Source: Pseudomonas turukhanskensis
Lineage (GTDB): Bacteria > Pseudomonadota > Gammaproteobacteria > Pseudomonadales > Pseudomonadaceae
Length of the DNA stretch: 54,123 bases
Assembly: GCF_027922365.1 (NCBI RefSeq)
Contig: NZ_BSFN01000010.1
Coordinates: 1 to 54,123 of the forward strand
Direction: 5' to 3'
This document shows positions 18,401-26,443 of this stretch, piece by piece. Position 1 is the stretch's first letter; each line of letters starts with the position of its first letter. Made by a program: the position numbers and the translations under genes. Under the pieces are notes generated by a model, which worked only from the letters and a program-made list of their open reading frames with translations, ran no database searches and had not been told where the DNA came from.

Positions 18401-18597
18401 GACGAAGCCATGGTGTCCGGGCTGGCACCGGGCAACTGCGCGCTCACCTGAATGGTCGGGAATTCGGCCTCCGGCAGCGGTGCCAGCGGCAAGCGGGGAA
18501 AGGCAATGGCGCCAAGCAACACCAGGGCAAAGGTCAGCAGCAAGGTGGCGACAGGGTGGTCGACACACCAGGCCGACACCGAGCCACGGCCCTTCAT
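15496..18597 (-). CDS. RND efflux transporter, HAE1 type (MdtB/MdtC-like)
   Basis: A 1033-residue inner-membrane RND pump subunit of full length. The proton-relay segment reads VGFVVDDAIVVVEN with two adjacent acids, Asp405 and Asp406, as in drug-exporting HAE1 pumps (AcrB 407/408). Metal-exporting HME pumps have a single Asp here. The N-terminal helix (HPVATLLLTFALVLLGAIAF) and the C-terminal TRFRPIIMTTLAALLGALPL block are typical. It would export hydrophobic compounds together with the MFP encoded immediately upstream (4-bp overlap) and an outer-membrane channel encoded elsewhere, since none is in this operon. The exported compound cannot be told. Confidence 0.92.
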   Translation of the reverse strand: MKGRGSVSAWCVDHPVATLLLTFALVLLGAIAFPRLPLAPLPEAEFPTIQVSAQLPGASPDTMASSVATPLEVQFSAIPGMTQMTSTSALGSTTLILQFTLDKSIDAAAQEVQAAINTAAGKLPQDMPSLPTWRKVNPADSPVLILTVSSNQMPGTELSDQAETILARQLSQIDGVGLINITGQQRPAIRVQASPDKLAALGLTLADLRTALQQTSLNLAKGALYGQSSISTISTNDQLFHPEEYGQLIVSYKDGAPVRLHDVARVVDGSENAYVQAWSNDQPGLNLVIFRQPGANIVETVDRIQSELPRLQAMLSASVNVSVLNDRTQTIRASLHEVEITLLIAVCLVVAVMALFLRQWSATLIVTSVLAVSIIASFALMYVMGFSLNNLTLVAIVVAVGFVVDDAIVVVENIHRHLEAGDGMREAAIKGAGEIGFTVVSISFSLIAAFIPLLFMGGVVGRLFKEFALTATSTILISVVVSLTLAPTLAAMVMRVQHHGGEPRKGFGDWLLARYDHGLRRALNHQRLMLGLFCASLALAIVGYVFIPKGFFPVQDTGFVLGTTEAAADISYPDMLAKHQELARIVAADPAVSVFSHAVGVTGSNQTIANGRFWITLKPRGDRDVTASEFIDRIRPKLMTVPGIVLYLRAGQDINLSAGPSRSQYQYTLKSNDGPSLNLWTQRLTEKLRGNPAFRDMSNDLQLGGSITHISIDRSAAARFGLTTSDVDQALYDAFGQRQISEFQTETNQYKVILELNEQQRGKAESLNFFYLRSPLTNEMVPLSALAKVDAPTSGPLSIAHDGMFPAANLSFNLAPGVALGDAVRELNQAKLDIGMPAEITGNFQGAAQAFQSSLASQPWLILAALVAVYIILGVLYESFVHPLTIISTLPSAGLGALIMLWLCGQDFSIMALIGLVLLIGIVKKNGILMIDFALEAQRERGLSPEEAIYQACITRFRPIIMTTLAALLGALPLMLGFGAGAELRQPLGIAVVGGLLVSQALTLFTTPVIYLALERWFHQRQSALQAATEHRA

Positions 18598-19757
18598 GGC
18601 TGCACCGGTGTGGTGGTGGGTTCGTCACTCAGCACTTCGATTTTCGCGCCGGGTTTCAACCGCGACTGGCCATCGCGAACCAGTACCGTGCCGGCTTGTA
18701 TATCCGCCGGCTGCACGCCCTGGATAATGTTCAGCTCGCTGTCCTGATACAGCAGTTTCACCGGCACGCTTTGCACCGCGTCGCCGTTTACCCGGTACAC
18801 GAAATACTGCTCCAGCCCACGCTGCACCACTTGCGGCGGTACGACCAGGGCGTCCTTGTCGATGGCCGTTTGCACCTTCACCGTCACCAGTTGGCCCGGC
18901 CACAGCGTTTGCGCGGCATTGGCAAACTCGGCCTTGGCCCGTAGCGTGCCGGTGGTGGCGCTGACCTGGTTGTCGATCAGGCGCAATTGCCCCTGGGCCA
19001 GCAAGCTGCCGCTTTGTTCATGATCACTGAGGTAGGCATTGACCAGCGCTGGAGCGGGCGCATTAAGCAATTGCTGCAAGGTCGGTAGCAGGTTTTGCGG
19101 CAGGGAGAACTCCACGGCAATCGGGTCCATCTGCGTCACGCTGAACAGGCCCTGGGCATCGCTGACCCGCAAAAAATTGCCGGGGTCGACGGTGCGAATC
19201 CCCACGCGGCCGGCCACCGGCGAGCGGATCTGGGTATAGGACAGCTGCACCTGCGCGGCGGCAATCGAGGCCTGGTTGCCTTGCACCGTGGCCTTGAGCT
19301 GGTCGTACAGGGCTTGCTGCTGGTCGAGGGTTTGCTTGGACACGCCATCGTCCACGCTCAGCACTTTGTAGCGCTTGAGGTCGACCTCGGCCACGTGCAA
19401 CTGGGCCTGCGCCTGGCCTAGTTGCGCCTTGGCCTGGTCGAGGCTGGCGCGAATGGCGCGGTCATCGATCTGCGCCATCAGGTCGCCGGCTTTCACCCAT
19501 TGGCCCTCCTTGACCAGCAGCTGGGTCAGTACGCCATCGATTTGCGGACGCACCACCACGCTGTGCAGCGACAGCACGGTGCCGATGCCACTGATAAAGC
19601 GCGGCACATCCTGCTGTTTGACCGCCACTACATGCACGGGAATGCCCACTGGGCCAGCAGTTTTGCCCGCCGCCGTTTTTGGCATAAAGCTCTTTGCCGC
19701 CACGGCGATTACCACCAGGGCCAGAACGAAAACTACAAGTTTGCTGCGAGTGCGCAT
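18594..19757 (-). CDS. RND efflux periplasmic adaptor (membrane fusion protein)
   Basis: A 387-residue MFP/HlyD-type adaptor. An N-terminal signal-anchor (MRTRSKLVVFVLALVVIAVA) is followed by beta-barrel and lipoyl halves around an alpha-hairpin (about residues 95-175, KAQLGQAQAQLHVAEVDLKR). The lipoyl return strand is SYTQIRSPVAGRVGIRTVDPG. It links the inner-membrane pump to an outer-membrane channel. The start at 19757 gives a proper signal-anchor; an in-frame Met at 19814 adds residues that do not look like a leader. It is the first gene of the minus-strand operon and overlaps the pump gene by 4 bp. Confidence 0.9.
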   Translation of the reverse strand: MRTRSKLVVFVLALVVIAVAAKSFMPKTAAGKTAGPVGIPVHVVAVKQQDVPRFISGIGTVLSLHSVVVRPQIDGVLTQLLVKEGQWVKAGDLMAQIDDRAIRASLDQAKAQLGQAQAQLHVAEVDLKRYKVLSVDDGVSKQTLDQQQALYDQLKATVQGNQASIAAAQVQLSYTQIRSPVAGRVGIRTVDPGNFLRVSDAQGLFSVTQMDPIAVEFSLPQNLLPTLQQLLNAPAPALVNAYLSDHEQSGSLLAQGQLRLIDNQVSATTGTLRAKAEFANAAQTLWPGQLVTVKVQTAIDKDALVVPPQVVQRGLEQYFVYRVNGDAVQSVPVKLLYQDSELNIIQGVQPADIQAGTVLVRDGQSRLKPGAKIEVLSDEPTTTPVQP

Positions 19758-19861
19758 GCCGAAACGCCAGGACGGGAAATAGGGAAAAGCTAGCCTGCCG
19801 TTATAACCGAACAAGGCGGTCGTGAGGGTGACGGCTAAATGACCGGAATGTCAGTTTCGAG

Positions 19862-19951
19862 GGAGGGCGAACATCGCTTCAGGCGATATCCGCGGGTTCG
19901 GAAATGCTTAGGCGCGAGACGGCGGATATCCGCGATGCGGATATTCGCCCT
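19862..19951. repeat. Dispersed palindromic repeat (GGGCGAATATCGC family), copy B
   Basis: It starts AGGGCGAACATCGC and ends GCGGATATTCGCCCTA, with the same inner GGCGATATCCGC and GGCGGATATCC arms as copy A at 1811-1891. It lies between the divergent MFP and dehydratase genes. Confidence 0.75.
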
Positions 19952-20004
19952 ACGCACGCGGGGCAGTTATCCTGCGGCCCTTGTTTCTTTGTCCGAGGTT
20001 ATTC

Positions 20005-20928
20005 ATGCCGCTGCATCTCCCAACCCCCTTGCTGCAATCGCGTCCCCTCAGCCTGCACACCGGTAAAACCGTGTGGCTCAAAATGGAGGCCTTGCAACCG
20101 GTCGGTTCGTTCAAGATTCGTGGTATTGGCGCGGTGTGCGAAGCCTACGCGGCCCAGGGCAAAACCCGCTTTGTGTCCTCCTCGGGCGGTAACGCCGGCA
20201 TCGCTGCGGCCTATGCCGGCCGCCAGCTGAATATCCCCGTTACCGTGGTGGTGCCGGAAACCACCACGGCACGCGCCAAGGCGCTGATTGAGCAGGAAGG
20301 CGCCGAGGTGATCGTGCACGGCGCGTCGTGGATGGAAGCCAACGCACGGGCACAGTCGCTGCTGGACGACAGCACCGCGTTTATCCACCCCTTCGACAAC
20401 GCCGATATGTGGGCCGGCCACGGCAGCCTGATCGATGAAGTGGTAAACGCAGGTGTCGATTTCGATTCAGTGATTGTCGCGGTCGGCGGCGGCGGTCTTT
20501 TGTCTGGCGTGATCGCCGGTCTTGAGCGCAATGGCCTGGGCCGGTTGCCCGTGCTGGCCGTGGAAACACTCGGCGCCGACTCGCTGGCGCAATCAGTGGC
20601 CGCTGGCCAACGTATTGAGTTGCCCGCCATCACCAGCATTGCCACCTCGCTCGGCGCCAAAGCCGTTTGCAAAAATGCCTTTGCCCTCACCCAAACCCAC
20701 GCCATCCGCTGCGCGACCGTCACCGACTTGCAAGCGCTGCAAGCCTGCGAGCAGTTTCTGCACGACCATCGTGTTCTGGTGGAGCCGGCCTGTGGTGCCG
20801 CGCTGGCAATGCTGTACAGCGCAGACAGGGCTCTGACCGCCGATTTCCAGCGCCCGCTGGTGGTGGTGTGTGGCGGCGCTACGGCCACGCTTGAGCAGAT
20901 TCAGCAGTGGCGTAAACAGGCAAGCTGA
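20005..20928 (+). CDS. PLP-dependent serine/threonine dehydratase
   Basis: A 307-residue fold-type II PLP enzyme. The Schiff-base Lys37 is in GSFKIRG, the substrate/phosphate loop is SSSGGNAGIAAAYAG, and the PLP-phosphate glycine loop is VAVGGGGLLSGV. This pattern fits catabolic L-serine or L-threonine deaminases, which release pyruvate or 2-oxobutyrate and ammonia. No C-terminal ACT domain is present, so allosteric control of the biosynthetic IlvA kind is not expected. The start at 20005 has GAGG 9 nt upstream and matches family N-termini. It stands alone, divergent from the efflux operon. Confidence 0.85.
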   Translation: MPLHLPTPLLQSRPLSLHTGKTVWLKMEALQPVGSFKIRGIGAVCEAYAAQGKTRFVSSSGGNAGIAAAYAGRQLNIPVTVVVPETTTARAKALIEQEGAEVIVHGASWMEANARAQSLLDDSTAFIHPFDNADMWAGHGSLIDEVVNAGVDFDSVIVAVGGGGLLSGVIAGLERNGLGRLPVLAVETLGADSLAQSVAAGQRIELPAITSIATSLGAKAVCKNAFALTQTHAIRCATVTDLQALQACEQFLHDHRVLVEPACGAALAMLYSADRALTADFQRPLVVVCGGATATLEQIQQWRKQAS

Positions 20929-21006
20929 GCCCGGTGAAAGGTAGAGCTCGAACCCGCCGCTGCCGCTGTGATTGGTGCGCGATCGCAGGGGGGCGCGAAG
21001 CAGCGG

Positions 21007-21792
21007 CTACACAGGTTTGAGCTCAATCCACGTTGGCGCATGGTCGCTGGCGTGTTCCTGATCGCGTACCCAGCGATCCACCCCGGCATTCACCAGCTTC
21101 TTCTTCAGCCCTTTGCTCAGCAACAAGTGATCAATGCGCAGCCCGGAGTTGCGCTGCCAGTGCTGGCGAAAATAGTCCCAGAAGGTAAACACCTGCTCCT
21201 CGGGGAAATGCGCCCGCAGGGCGTCGGTCCAACCCTGGGCCAGCAGGCGCTGGTAGCACTCGCGGCTTTCGGGTTGCAGCAAGGCGTCCTTGAGCCAGGA
21301 CTTGGGGTTGTAGATATCGAAGTCGGTGGGCACCACGTTGTAATCACCGGCCAGCACCACCGGGTGGCCGCTGTCGTACAGCCCTTGGGCATGACTCAGC
21401 AAGCGTTCGAACCAGGCCAGCTTGTACTGGAACTTGGGCCCCGGCTGTGGGTTGCCATTAGGCAGATACAAACACCCCACCAGCACACCATGGGCGGCGG
21501 CCTCTATATAGCGGCTCTGGGTGTCGTGGGCATCGCCGGGCAACTCATCGCGCACCTGCAGCGGTTCCATTCCTTTGGCCAGAATGGCCACGCCATTCCA
21601 GGCAGGCTGGCCTTTCCATACCACCCCGTACCCCGCCTCGCGAATGGCGCTGGCAGGGAATTTGTTGTGGGCCGCCTTGAGCTCTTGCAGGCAGACGATA
21701 TCCGGCGCCTCGCGCTCCAGCCAATCGAGCAGGGCAGGGAGGCGGCTTTGGATACCGTTGATGTTGTAAGTCGCGATACGCAGGTTGGCCAC
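21007..21792 (-). CDS. Exodeoxyribonuclease III family protein (ExoA type)
   Basis: A 261-residue EEP-family nuclease, paralogous to the XthA at 6180-6992 but of a different subgroup. Motifs present are RIATYNINGIQSR, CLQELKA (metal Glu), YLPNGNP, GDYNVVPTD (Asp-Asn) and the terminal ASDHAPTWIEL with the catalytic His. Loss of the Tyr-Phe-Pro-Gln-Gly form in favour of LPNGN is the usual difference between the two groups. It should act on abasic sites and 3' ends. It follows the alcohol dehydrogenase gene in the same direction by 11 bp, so the two may share a transcript. Confidence 0.9.
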   Translation of the reverse strand: MANLRIATYNINGIQSRLPALLDWLEREAPDIVCLQELKAAHNKFPASAIREAGYGVVWKGQPAWNGVAILAKGMEPLQVRDELPGDAHDTQSRYIEAAAHGVLVGCLYLPNGNPQPGPKFQYKLAWFERLLSHAQGLYDSGHPVVLAGDYNVVPTDFDIYNPKSWLKDALLQPESRECYQRLLAQGWTDALRAHFPEEQVFTFWDYFRQHWQRNSGLRIDHLLLSKGLKKKLVNAGVDRWVRDQEHASDHAPTWIELKPV

Positions 21793-21803
21793 AGGCGCGC
21801 ACC

Positions 21804-22970
21804 TCAGGGCCGCAGAATGACTTTACGGCACTCATCGTCGGCCTTGTCGAACAGCTTGTAGCCCTCCGCGGCATCGGCAAGGCGCAAGCGGTGGCTGATG
21901 ATAATTTCCGGGTGCAGTTCGCCAGCCTGAATATGTTCGAGCAAGGTCGGCAACAACCCGTGTACATGGGTCTGGCCCATCTTGAAGGTGATGCCTTTAT
22001 CGAACGCATCGCCAAACAGAAAACCGTGAATAAAACCGGCATACACACCCGGCACGCTCACAGTGCCGCCCCGGCGTACGGCGGCGATGCACTGGCGTAA
22101 TGCGGCGCCACTGCTGGCCTCAAGTTTCAGTGCAGTGAGCACGGTTTCGGTGGTGCTGCCTTTAGCTTCGAAGCCGACGGCGTCGATCACCGCGTCTACG
22201 CCACGCGAACCCACGGTCTGCTCGATGATGGCCTCTGCCGGGTCATCCACTTCGCTGAAATTGATTGGAATTACGCCGTAGGTGCGCTGCGCGTACTCCA
22301 GGCGATAGGGGTGCTGGTCCACCATGAAAATTTGATCTGCGCCAAGCATACGGGCGCACGCCGCCGCCATCAGGCCTACGGGCCCGGCACCAAAAATAGC
22401 CAGGGTGCTACCGGCCTTTACGCCAGCATTGATTACCGCCTGGTAACCGGTGGGCAAGATGTCGGAGAGAAACAGCACACGCTCATCGTCCAGCTCGTCG
22501 GGGATCTTGAACGGGCCAACGTTGGCCTTGGGCACCCGCACAAATTCCGCTTGGCCGCCGGGCAGGCCGCCATACAGGTGGCTGTAGCCAAACAGGGCCG
22601 CACCCGAAGGAATCTGCTTTTTATTTAGAATGGCGCCGCGTCCCGGGTTGGTGGTTTCGCAAGCGGCCTGCAGGTTCATCTCGCAGAAAAAGCAGCTGCC
22701 ACAGGCAATCACAAACGGCACCACCACACGGTCGCCAACCGCCACTGCGGTCACCTCGCTGCCCACGGCCTCGACCACGCCCATAAACTCATGGCCAAAC
22801 ACGTCGCCGTGTTTAACCTGCGGAATCTTGCCGCGATACAGGTGCAGGTCCGAACCGCAAATGGCGGTGGCGGTGACCCGCAAAATAAGATCGTCCGGCT
22901 CCTGAATCACGGGATCGTCAACGGTATCGACTTGAACGTTGTGGCTGCCGTGGTAGGTGAGTGCGCGCAT
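21804..22970 (-). CDS. Zinc-dependent alcohol dehydrogenase (medium-chain family)
   Basis: A 388-residue MDR-superfamily dehydrogenase. Catalytic zinc ligands are in ICGSDLH and GHEFMG. The structural zinc lobe is [15 protein letters not shown] (four Cys spaced 2-2-7). The NAD-binding motif is [11 protein letters not shown]. The length and the extended C-terminal half resemble the formaldehyde-dehydrogenase-like branch, but the substrate is not determined. The start at 22970 corresponds to [12 protein letters not shown]; the 11-residue extension to 23003 is not conserved-looking. It may be co-transcribed with the downstream exonuclease. A strong terminator belonging to the next gene lies just upstream. 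Confidence 0.88.
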   Translation of the reverse strand: MRALTYHGSHNVQVDTVDDPVIQEPDDLILRVTATAICGSDLHLYRGKIPQVKHGDVFGHEFMGVVEAVGSEVTAVAVGDRVVVPFVIACGSCFFCEMNLQAACETTNPGRGAILNKKQIPSGAALFGYSHLYGGLPGGQAEFVRVPKANVGPFKIPDELDDERVLFLSDILPTGYQAVINAGVKAGSTLAIFGAGPVGLMAAACARMLGADQIFMVDQHPYRLEYAQRTYGVIPINFSEVDDPAEAIIEQTVGSRGVDAVIDAVGFEAKGSTTETVLTALKLEASSGAALRQCIAAVRRGGTVSVPGVYAGFIHGFLFGDAFDKGITFKMGQTHVHGLLPTLLEHIQAGELHPEIIISHRLRLADAAEGYKLFDKADDECRKVILRP

Positions 22971-23001
22971 GGGGAGTGCTCCAACGAGGGGGCGGCCAGC
23001 C

Positions 23002-23029
23002 AAAAAAATCCCGGCGCCAAAGCGCCGGG
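23002..23029 (-). terminator. Rho-independent terminator of the DUF3509-like gene 1
   Basis: Read on the minus strand, CCCGGCGC-TTTG-GCGCCGGG is an 8-bp GC stem with a tetraloop followed by ATTTTTTT. It lies 47 nt beyond the stop codon of the gene at 23076-23432. Confidence 0.88.
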
Positions 23030-23075
23030 CAAGTTTGTCGCTGGGAGGGTAAACCGGGGATGTCGAGCGTTAGGC

Positions 23076-23432
23076 TCAAGCCGACATGGCAGCGTTCAGA
23101 TGCGGGCGCATATGCGCCAGCGGACGCTGGGAAAGACGCTTGGCTTTGGTGACATGAATCGGGCCTTCATACGTGGGCAGGCGTTGCCACACCCACTGCG
23201 CGCCGGCGCCTTTCCAGCAGAGCTCGCCCGAGGCCAGCTTCATATCGCGCTGTATATCGCGCACCACATCCTTGATTTTCACTTCGCTGAATACCGCTTC
23301 ACTGGCGATCACCTTGGTGATCTGTTGCTCACCGCATTGCAGGCGCAACACCAGCGTGCCGTCCGGGCGTGGAGTAACGGCTACTTCCTGATCGGGGAAG
23401 GATTGAAACAGATAGTTGATCGCCAGTTGCAT
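23076..23432 (-). CDS. Small DUF3509-like protein, paralogue 1
   Basis: A 118-residue soluble protein of unknown function. It is clearly paralogous to the protein at 44562-44927: both begin MQLAI, share a PRPDGTLVL/PRPDGSLLL strand and end with the signature LPTY-EGPIHVTKAK. From memory these features fit the Pseudomonas family DUF3509; this was not checked. The start at 23432 is preferred to 23447 because an ATGGAG lies where the ribosome site should be (GGAG, 8 nt before) and the paralogue begins at the same residue. It has its own terminator and an AT-rich upstream region with repeated CTGCATG motifs, so it is a monocistronic, separately regulated gene. Confidence 0.7.
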   Translation of the reverse strand: MQLAINYLFQSFPDQEVAVTPRPDGTLVLRLQCGEQQITKVIASEAVFSEVKIKDVVRDIQRDMKLASGELCWKGAGAQWVWQRLPTYEGPIHVTKAKRLSQRPLAHMRPHLNAAMSA

Positions 23433-23447
23433 GGTCTTTCGCTCCAT

Positions 23448-23613
23448 TTTGTTTTTTGAGATGCAAACAACAGAGCAGCCGACGTGCCAGATTTTGTTCT
23501 GGTGATAATGTTATGTAAATCAATAATTTACGTTTGTTTGATATCAGAGTGGCATTTGCAAACTGCATGGTGGCCTTGTGTGCTGCATGCAATCTGCATG
23601 TGTTTTTTTGCAA
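23448..23613. promoter_or_regulatory. AT-rich regulatory gap with repeated CTGCATG motifs
   Basis: This gap lies between the 3' end of the DUF3304 gene and the DUF3509-like gene 1. CTGCATG occurs near 23562, 23582 and 23592 (with GCATGCA at the middle one), and ATTTGCAAA-like sequence near 23553. The region is much more AT-rich than its neighbours. It probably carries the promoter for the gene at 23432. Confidence 0.4.
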
Positions 23614-24177
23614 TCAGCGCGAGGCGGTGCCGGGGCAGACAGTGGGCTCCGGCAAATGCAGCGGGGTTTTGATGGGGTAGTCGGGGTGCCCGTAGGCGTA
23701 GCAGGAGGTGGTGACCTGGATGTCGTCGCAGGGCAGAAAATGCACGGTCAGGCCGCAGGTTTTCTGGTGGGTGTAGTCGGGGAGGGAGACTTGTTTGGAA
23801 AGTTGGCGTTTTTGCATGCGAATCTTTTTTGCCCACGTCTCGTACTTGGCGTCATCTGCATAACCTGGAAAGCCATCTGGGTAAGCCACACCCGTTTCCC
23901 AATCCACTCGTACAGTCATCCCCGGCGTCCAGCGTGTCGGCGCGGAGAAGCCCCATCCACCGCCGCCACGTTGATAGGGGCCGATCACATCGAAGGTTGG
24001 TTGCCCATCCGCGCTAAAGCGGTTGATTGCCCAATGCGTATGGTTGATGCCATAGAGCGCCCCGGCGGTTGCTGGATTTGATGAGAGCATTAGCGCTGCT
24101 GTGCATAGTGCCCATAACGATACAGCGCCCTTACGTATCGGACCCCGGAAGATCCACCGGCAGTTAAGCGGATTCAT
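23614..24177 (-). CDS. DUF3304 protein, candidate T6SS immunity protein (copy 2)
   Basis: A 187-residue exported protein. An N-terminal hydrophobic segment (about 18-38, ending NPATAG) is a signal peptide, and the mature part opens GALYGINHTHWAINRFS, with GPYQRGGGGWGFS, RVDWETGVAYPD and CGLTVHFLPC. DUF3304 proteins are found beside type VI lipase effectors, and one (Tli3 of P. aeruginosa, from memory) is an immunity protein. Here it is the last gene of the cassette and overlaps the effector gene by 14 bp. The start at 24177 has GGAGG 6 nt upstream; a GTG at 24183 would swallow that site. It is a near duplicate of the protein at 26431-26958. Confidence 0.75.
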   Translation of the reverse strand: MNPLNCRWIFRGPIRKGAVSLWALCTAALMLSSNPATAGALYGINHTHWAINRFSADGQPTFDVIGPYQRGGGGWGFSAPTRWTPGMTVRVDWETGVAYPDGFPGYADDAKYETWAKKIRMQKRQLSKQVSLPDYTHQKTCGLTVHFLPCDDIQVTTSCYAYGHPDYPIKTPLHLPEPTVCPGTASR

Positions 24178-26443
24178 TTGCACCCTCCACCAGTGAGGCG
24201 CGATAGAGGCGAAAGCGCTCTTCCGACTCTTCCTGTATTTGGGCTAGCCGCTCGGGTGTCATAACCGGCGGTGGTGCTGGCAGCAGGTGAGCGGCCAGTA
24301 ATGCCCGCTGCTGTTGATCGTTTATTGCCAGCTCGCGCCGGTTGGGTTCGCCAAAAAACACCATTCGCTCACGGAAGTAACTGCCCATAGGCTCGCGCCC
24401 CCACGAGTAGAAAAACCAGGCACGGGAGTCGTGTACCTGATCGTCGAACAAGGCGCGGAGCTGGCCTATTGGCTGGTTGGCGTTAAGCGTTTCGTCCACC
24501 CGCCCGCGGTGGTTGTCGTCTATGTGGTTGTAAAAGCCGTACGGTGGTGGAAAGAGCTGGCCGACCCGCGCTCGACCTGCCGCCTTCATATGCAGGCATT
24601 CAACACCGGCATCGACATGGATCACCTCGTACACGTTAATGGGCGGCATATAGGCGGGTATCAGGCGATCGACAACAAAACGCAGATGGTTGGCGTTGCG
24701 AAAATCTTTGCCGAATTCAAGAGCCGCTTCACGCAGTTGGGTTTTGCCCAGGTCTGGATCGAAATCCTTGACGCCCGGGTCTGGCACTTTGGGTTCGACA
24801 ACCCCGCGCTGCGCCGCGTAGGCATAGCTTTTACGATCCTGCTCGACCTTTTTCTGCGCGTTCTTGCGCGCTTCCCTGGCTTGAGCCAGGGCTATGGGGT
24901 CGCTGTGGGTATCGGATGCCCGACGATAGAACGGCGTTTGTTCCAGGCTGGCGAAGGCGTAGCGGTCGATACGCCAGGCGGTGAGCCAGCCGAGTTGGTG
25001 TTTGTGTGCTTGCTCAAGCGTGTCGGTGGCGAGGATGGGTTGGTAGTGCTCGGTTTCGCTTTGTGGGAGGGGTTCGAGCGCTTTGGGAAGACCTAGCGTT
25101 ACGTGGCGCCAGGCGTTGAAGCGGTCCGTCAAAGCTTTGGCAACACGAAATGATTCCGTCATATCAAACTCCATAGTCCTCCAAAGCTCATGACTTAAGC
25201 GACTCGGTATAGCTTCCTTTGGAACTTTCAAGGGGGCGCCGTTAGAAAAAGCGTCCGAATACAACTCGTGCAAGGTGATTTGAGAAAGCAGCAGTCCATC
25301 ACTCTCTCCGACTGCTTTCCCTTGGTCCCCAGGCGGATACCCTCCGCCAATATCCGAGTGCATGCCCGGATAAATCACTTCCTGACTGTTAACCGGATAC
25401 CCACCCGTTTCACGGCGAATCGAGTCCAACGGGAAGCACAATCGCTGCTCATGGGCTGACACCAGGTGCAAACAACGTTTGACTAGAGCGTTACCGCCGG
25501 GGAGTTGCTGCGTGTTGTCCGCCCAGCTCATATGGCCATCGGCCCCTGGTATCGGATCGGCTATCCCCACGGAAGCCACGGTGTCCAGCAGCCCCAGGTA
25601 TTGCACCTGAACCGGCAGGCGATGCCCATCGAGCACAATCGCGGGCTGGGTTGGGTCTTCATGGTTTAGCAACTCGTGCAGCCACTTCACAAACGCCCGG
25701 GCCCCGGCGGCACCGCGTGAAAACCCATACACATACAAGCGAAGGCCCACGAGTTTGGGCCTTCCCTGCGAGGGCTGCCGGAGGGCGATACGCAGGGGCG
25801 CCGCCATGGCATGCAACTGACGATTGAATTCGTTACGGCGCCGAGTACGGCCTTGCATACCTGCTATTTCGCCCATGGCCCTAACCGATCTCAACAGCGT
25901 GGCATCGTCCAGCCTTGGCAGCTCCAGCAGTTGGCGCAGTGCATCCAGCACCATCAGCAACCCCCAATTGATCCGCTCTTCGCCGTACCGGGCAAACGCC
26001 AAGCCTGTGGCGGTGTAGTCCAGATCACCAACTTCCGGAAAGGGCGTGCCCACGCCTGGCATGTAGTACTTGAAGTAGTTGTTAAGCCCGGTGCCGGGTG
26101 GGTCAGTGAGCCCTTTGGCGCCCGCTGCGCCGCCGGCATAGCCATTGCCGATGGTGGCGCGAAACAACCGGGCAATATTGGTGGGGTGGGGCACTGCAGA
26201 GCGGTAGAGATCGTTGAAAAGATTGTTGCCGGTACCATCGAAAAACAAACTGACGTGCACGGTTTCACAACAGGGTTTCAATACGCGCCGGCCCGCCGCG
26301 ATACACAAGGAATCGTGGTAGTCGACTTTCATTTGGTCATGCATCCGATAGTTTTTTTCGACCTGTGCGGCACGCCTGGGCAGGCGGCCTCCCTCAGGAA
26401 ACTGCGGCGGATACCAAACCGGCGAGCGAGTCACTGTGGGCAT
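24164..26443 (-). CDS. T6SS phospholipase-type effector with DUF2235 alpha/beta-hydrolase domain
   Basis: A 759-residue protein of the DUF2235 (Tle1-like) group. FFDGTGNN (67-74), the nucleophile elbow YGFSRGAAGARAF with Ser242, and GMHSDIGGGYP (360-370) with the conserved acid are the characteristic blocks. Tle1 enzymes cleave membrane phospholipids of rival bacteria after delivery by the type VI secretion system. There is no signal peptide, PAAR or other loading domain, so delivery must rely on a separate VgrG with the DUF4123 chaperone encoded two genes upstream. No vgrG is in the window. The gene overlaps DUF3304 genes at both ends (13 and 14 bp), giving tight co-translation of toxin and putative immunity. 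Confidence 0.85.
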   Translation of the reverse strand: MPTVTRSPVWYPPQFPEGGRLPRRAAQVEKNYRMHDQMKVDYHDSLCIAAGRRVLKPCCETVHVSLFFDGTGNNLFNDLYRSAVPHPTNIARLFRATIGNGYAGGAAGAKGLTDPPGTGLNNYFKYYMPGVGTPFPEVGDLDYTATGLAFARYGEERINWGLLMVLDALRQLLELPRLDDATLLRSVRAMGEIAGMQGRTRRRNEFNRQLHAMAAPLRIALRQPSQGRPKLVGLRLYVYGFSRGAAGARAFVKWLHELLNHEDPTQPAIVLDGHRLPVQVQYLGLLDTVASVGIADPIPGADGHMSWADNTQQLPGGNALVKRCLHLVSAHEQRLCFPLDSIRRETGGYPVNSQEVIYPGMHSDIGGGYPPGDQGKAVGESDGLLLSQITLHELYSDAFSNGAPLKVPKEAIPSRLSHELWRTMEFDMTESFRVAKALTDRFNAWRHVTLGLPKALEPLPQSETEHYQPILATDTLEQAHKHQLGWLTAWRIDRYAFASLEQTPFYRRASDTHSDPIALAQAREARKNAQKKVEQDRKSYAYAAQRGVVEPKVPDPGVKDFDPDLGKTQLREAALEFGKDFRNANHLRFVVDRLIPAYMPPINVYEVIHVDAGVECLHMKAAGRARVGQLFPPPYGFYNHIDDNHRGRVDETLNANQPIGQLRALFDDQVHDSRAWFFYSWGREPMGSYFRERMVFFGEPNRRELAINDQQQRALLAAHLLPAPPPVMTPERLAQIQEESEERFRLYRASLVEGANESA

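Noticed and set aside
15496..18597. Naming the pump as a metal (Cus/Czc) exporter because of its regulators
   Set aside because: The proton-relay segment has two adjacent Asp residues (405, 406), which is the drug-type pattern; metal pumps have one.
6180..21792. The two exonuclease III genes as a recent duplication
   Set aside because: They differ in length and in conserved motifs (YFPQGE versus YLPNGNP) and belong to two long-separated subgroups often found together in one genome.
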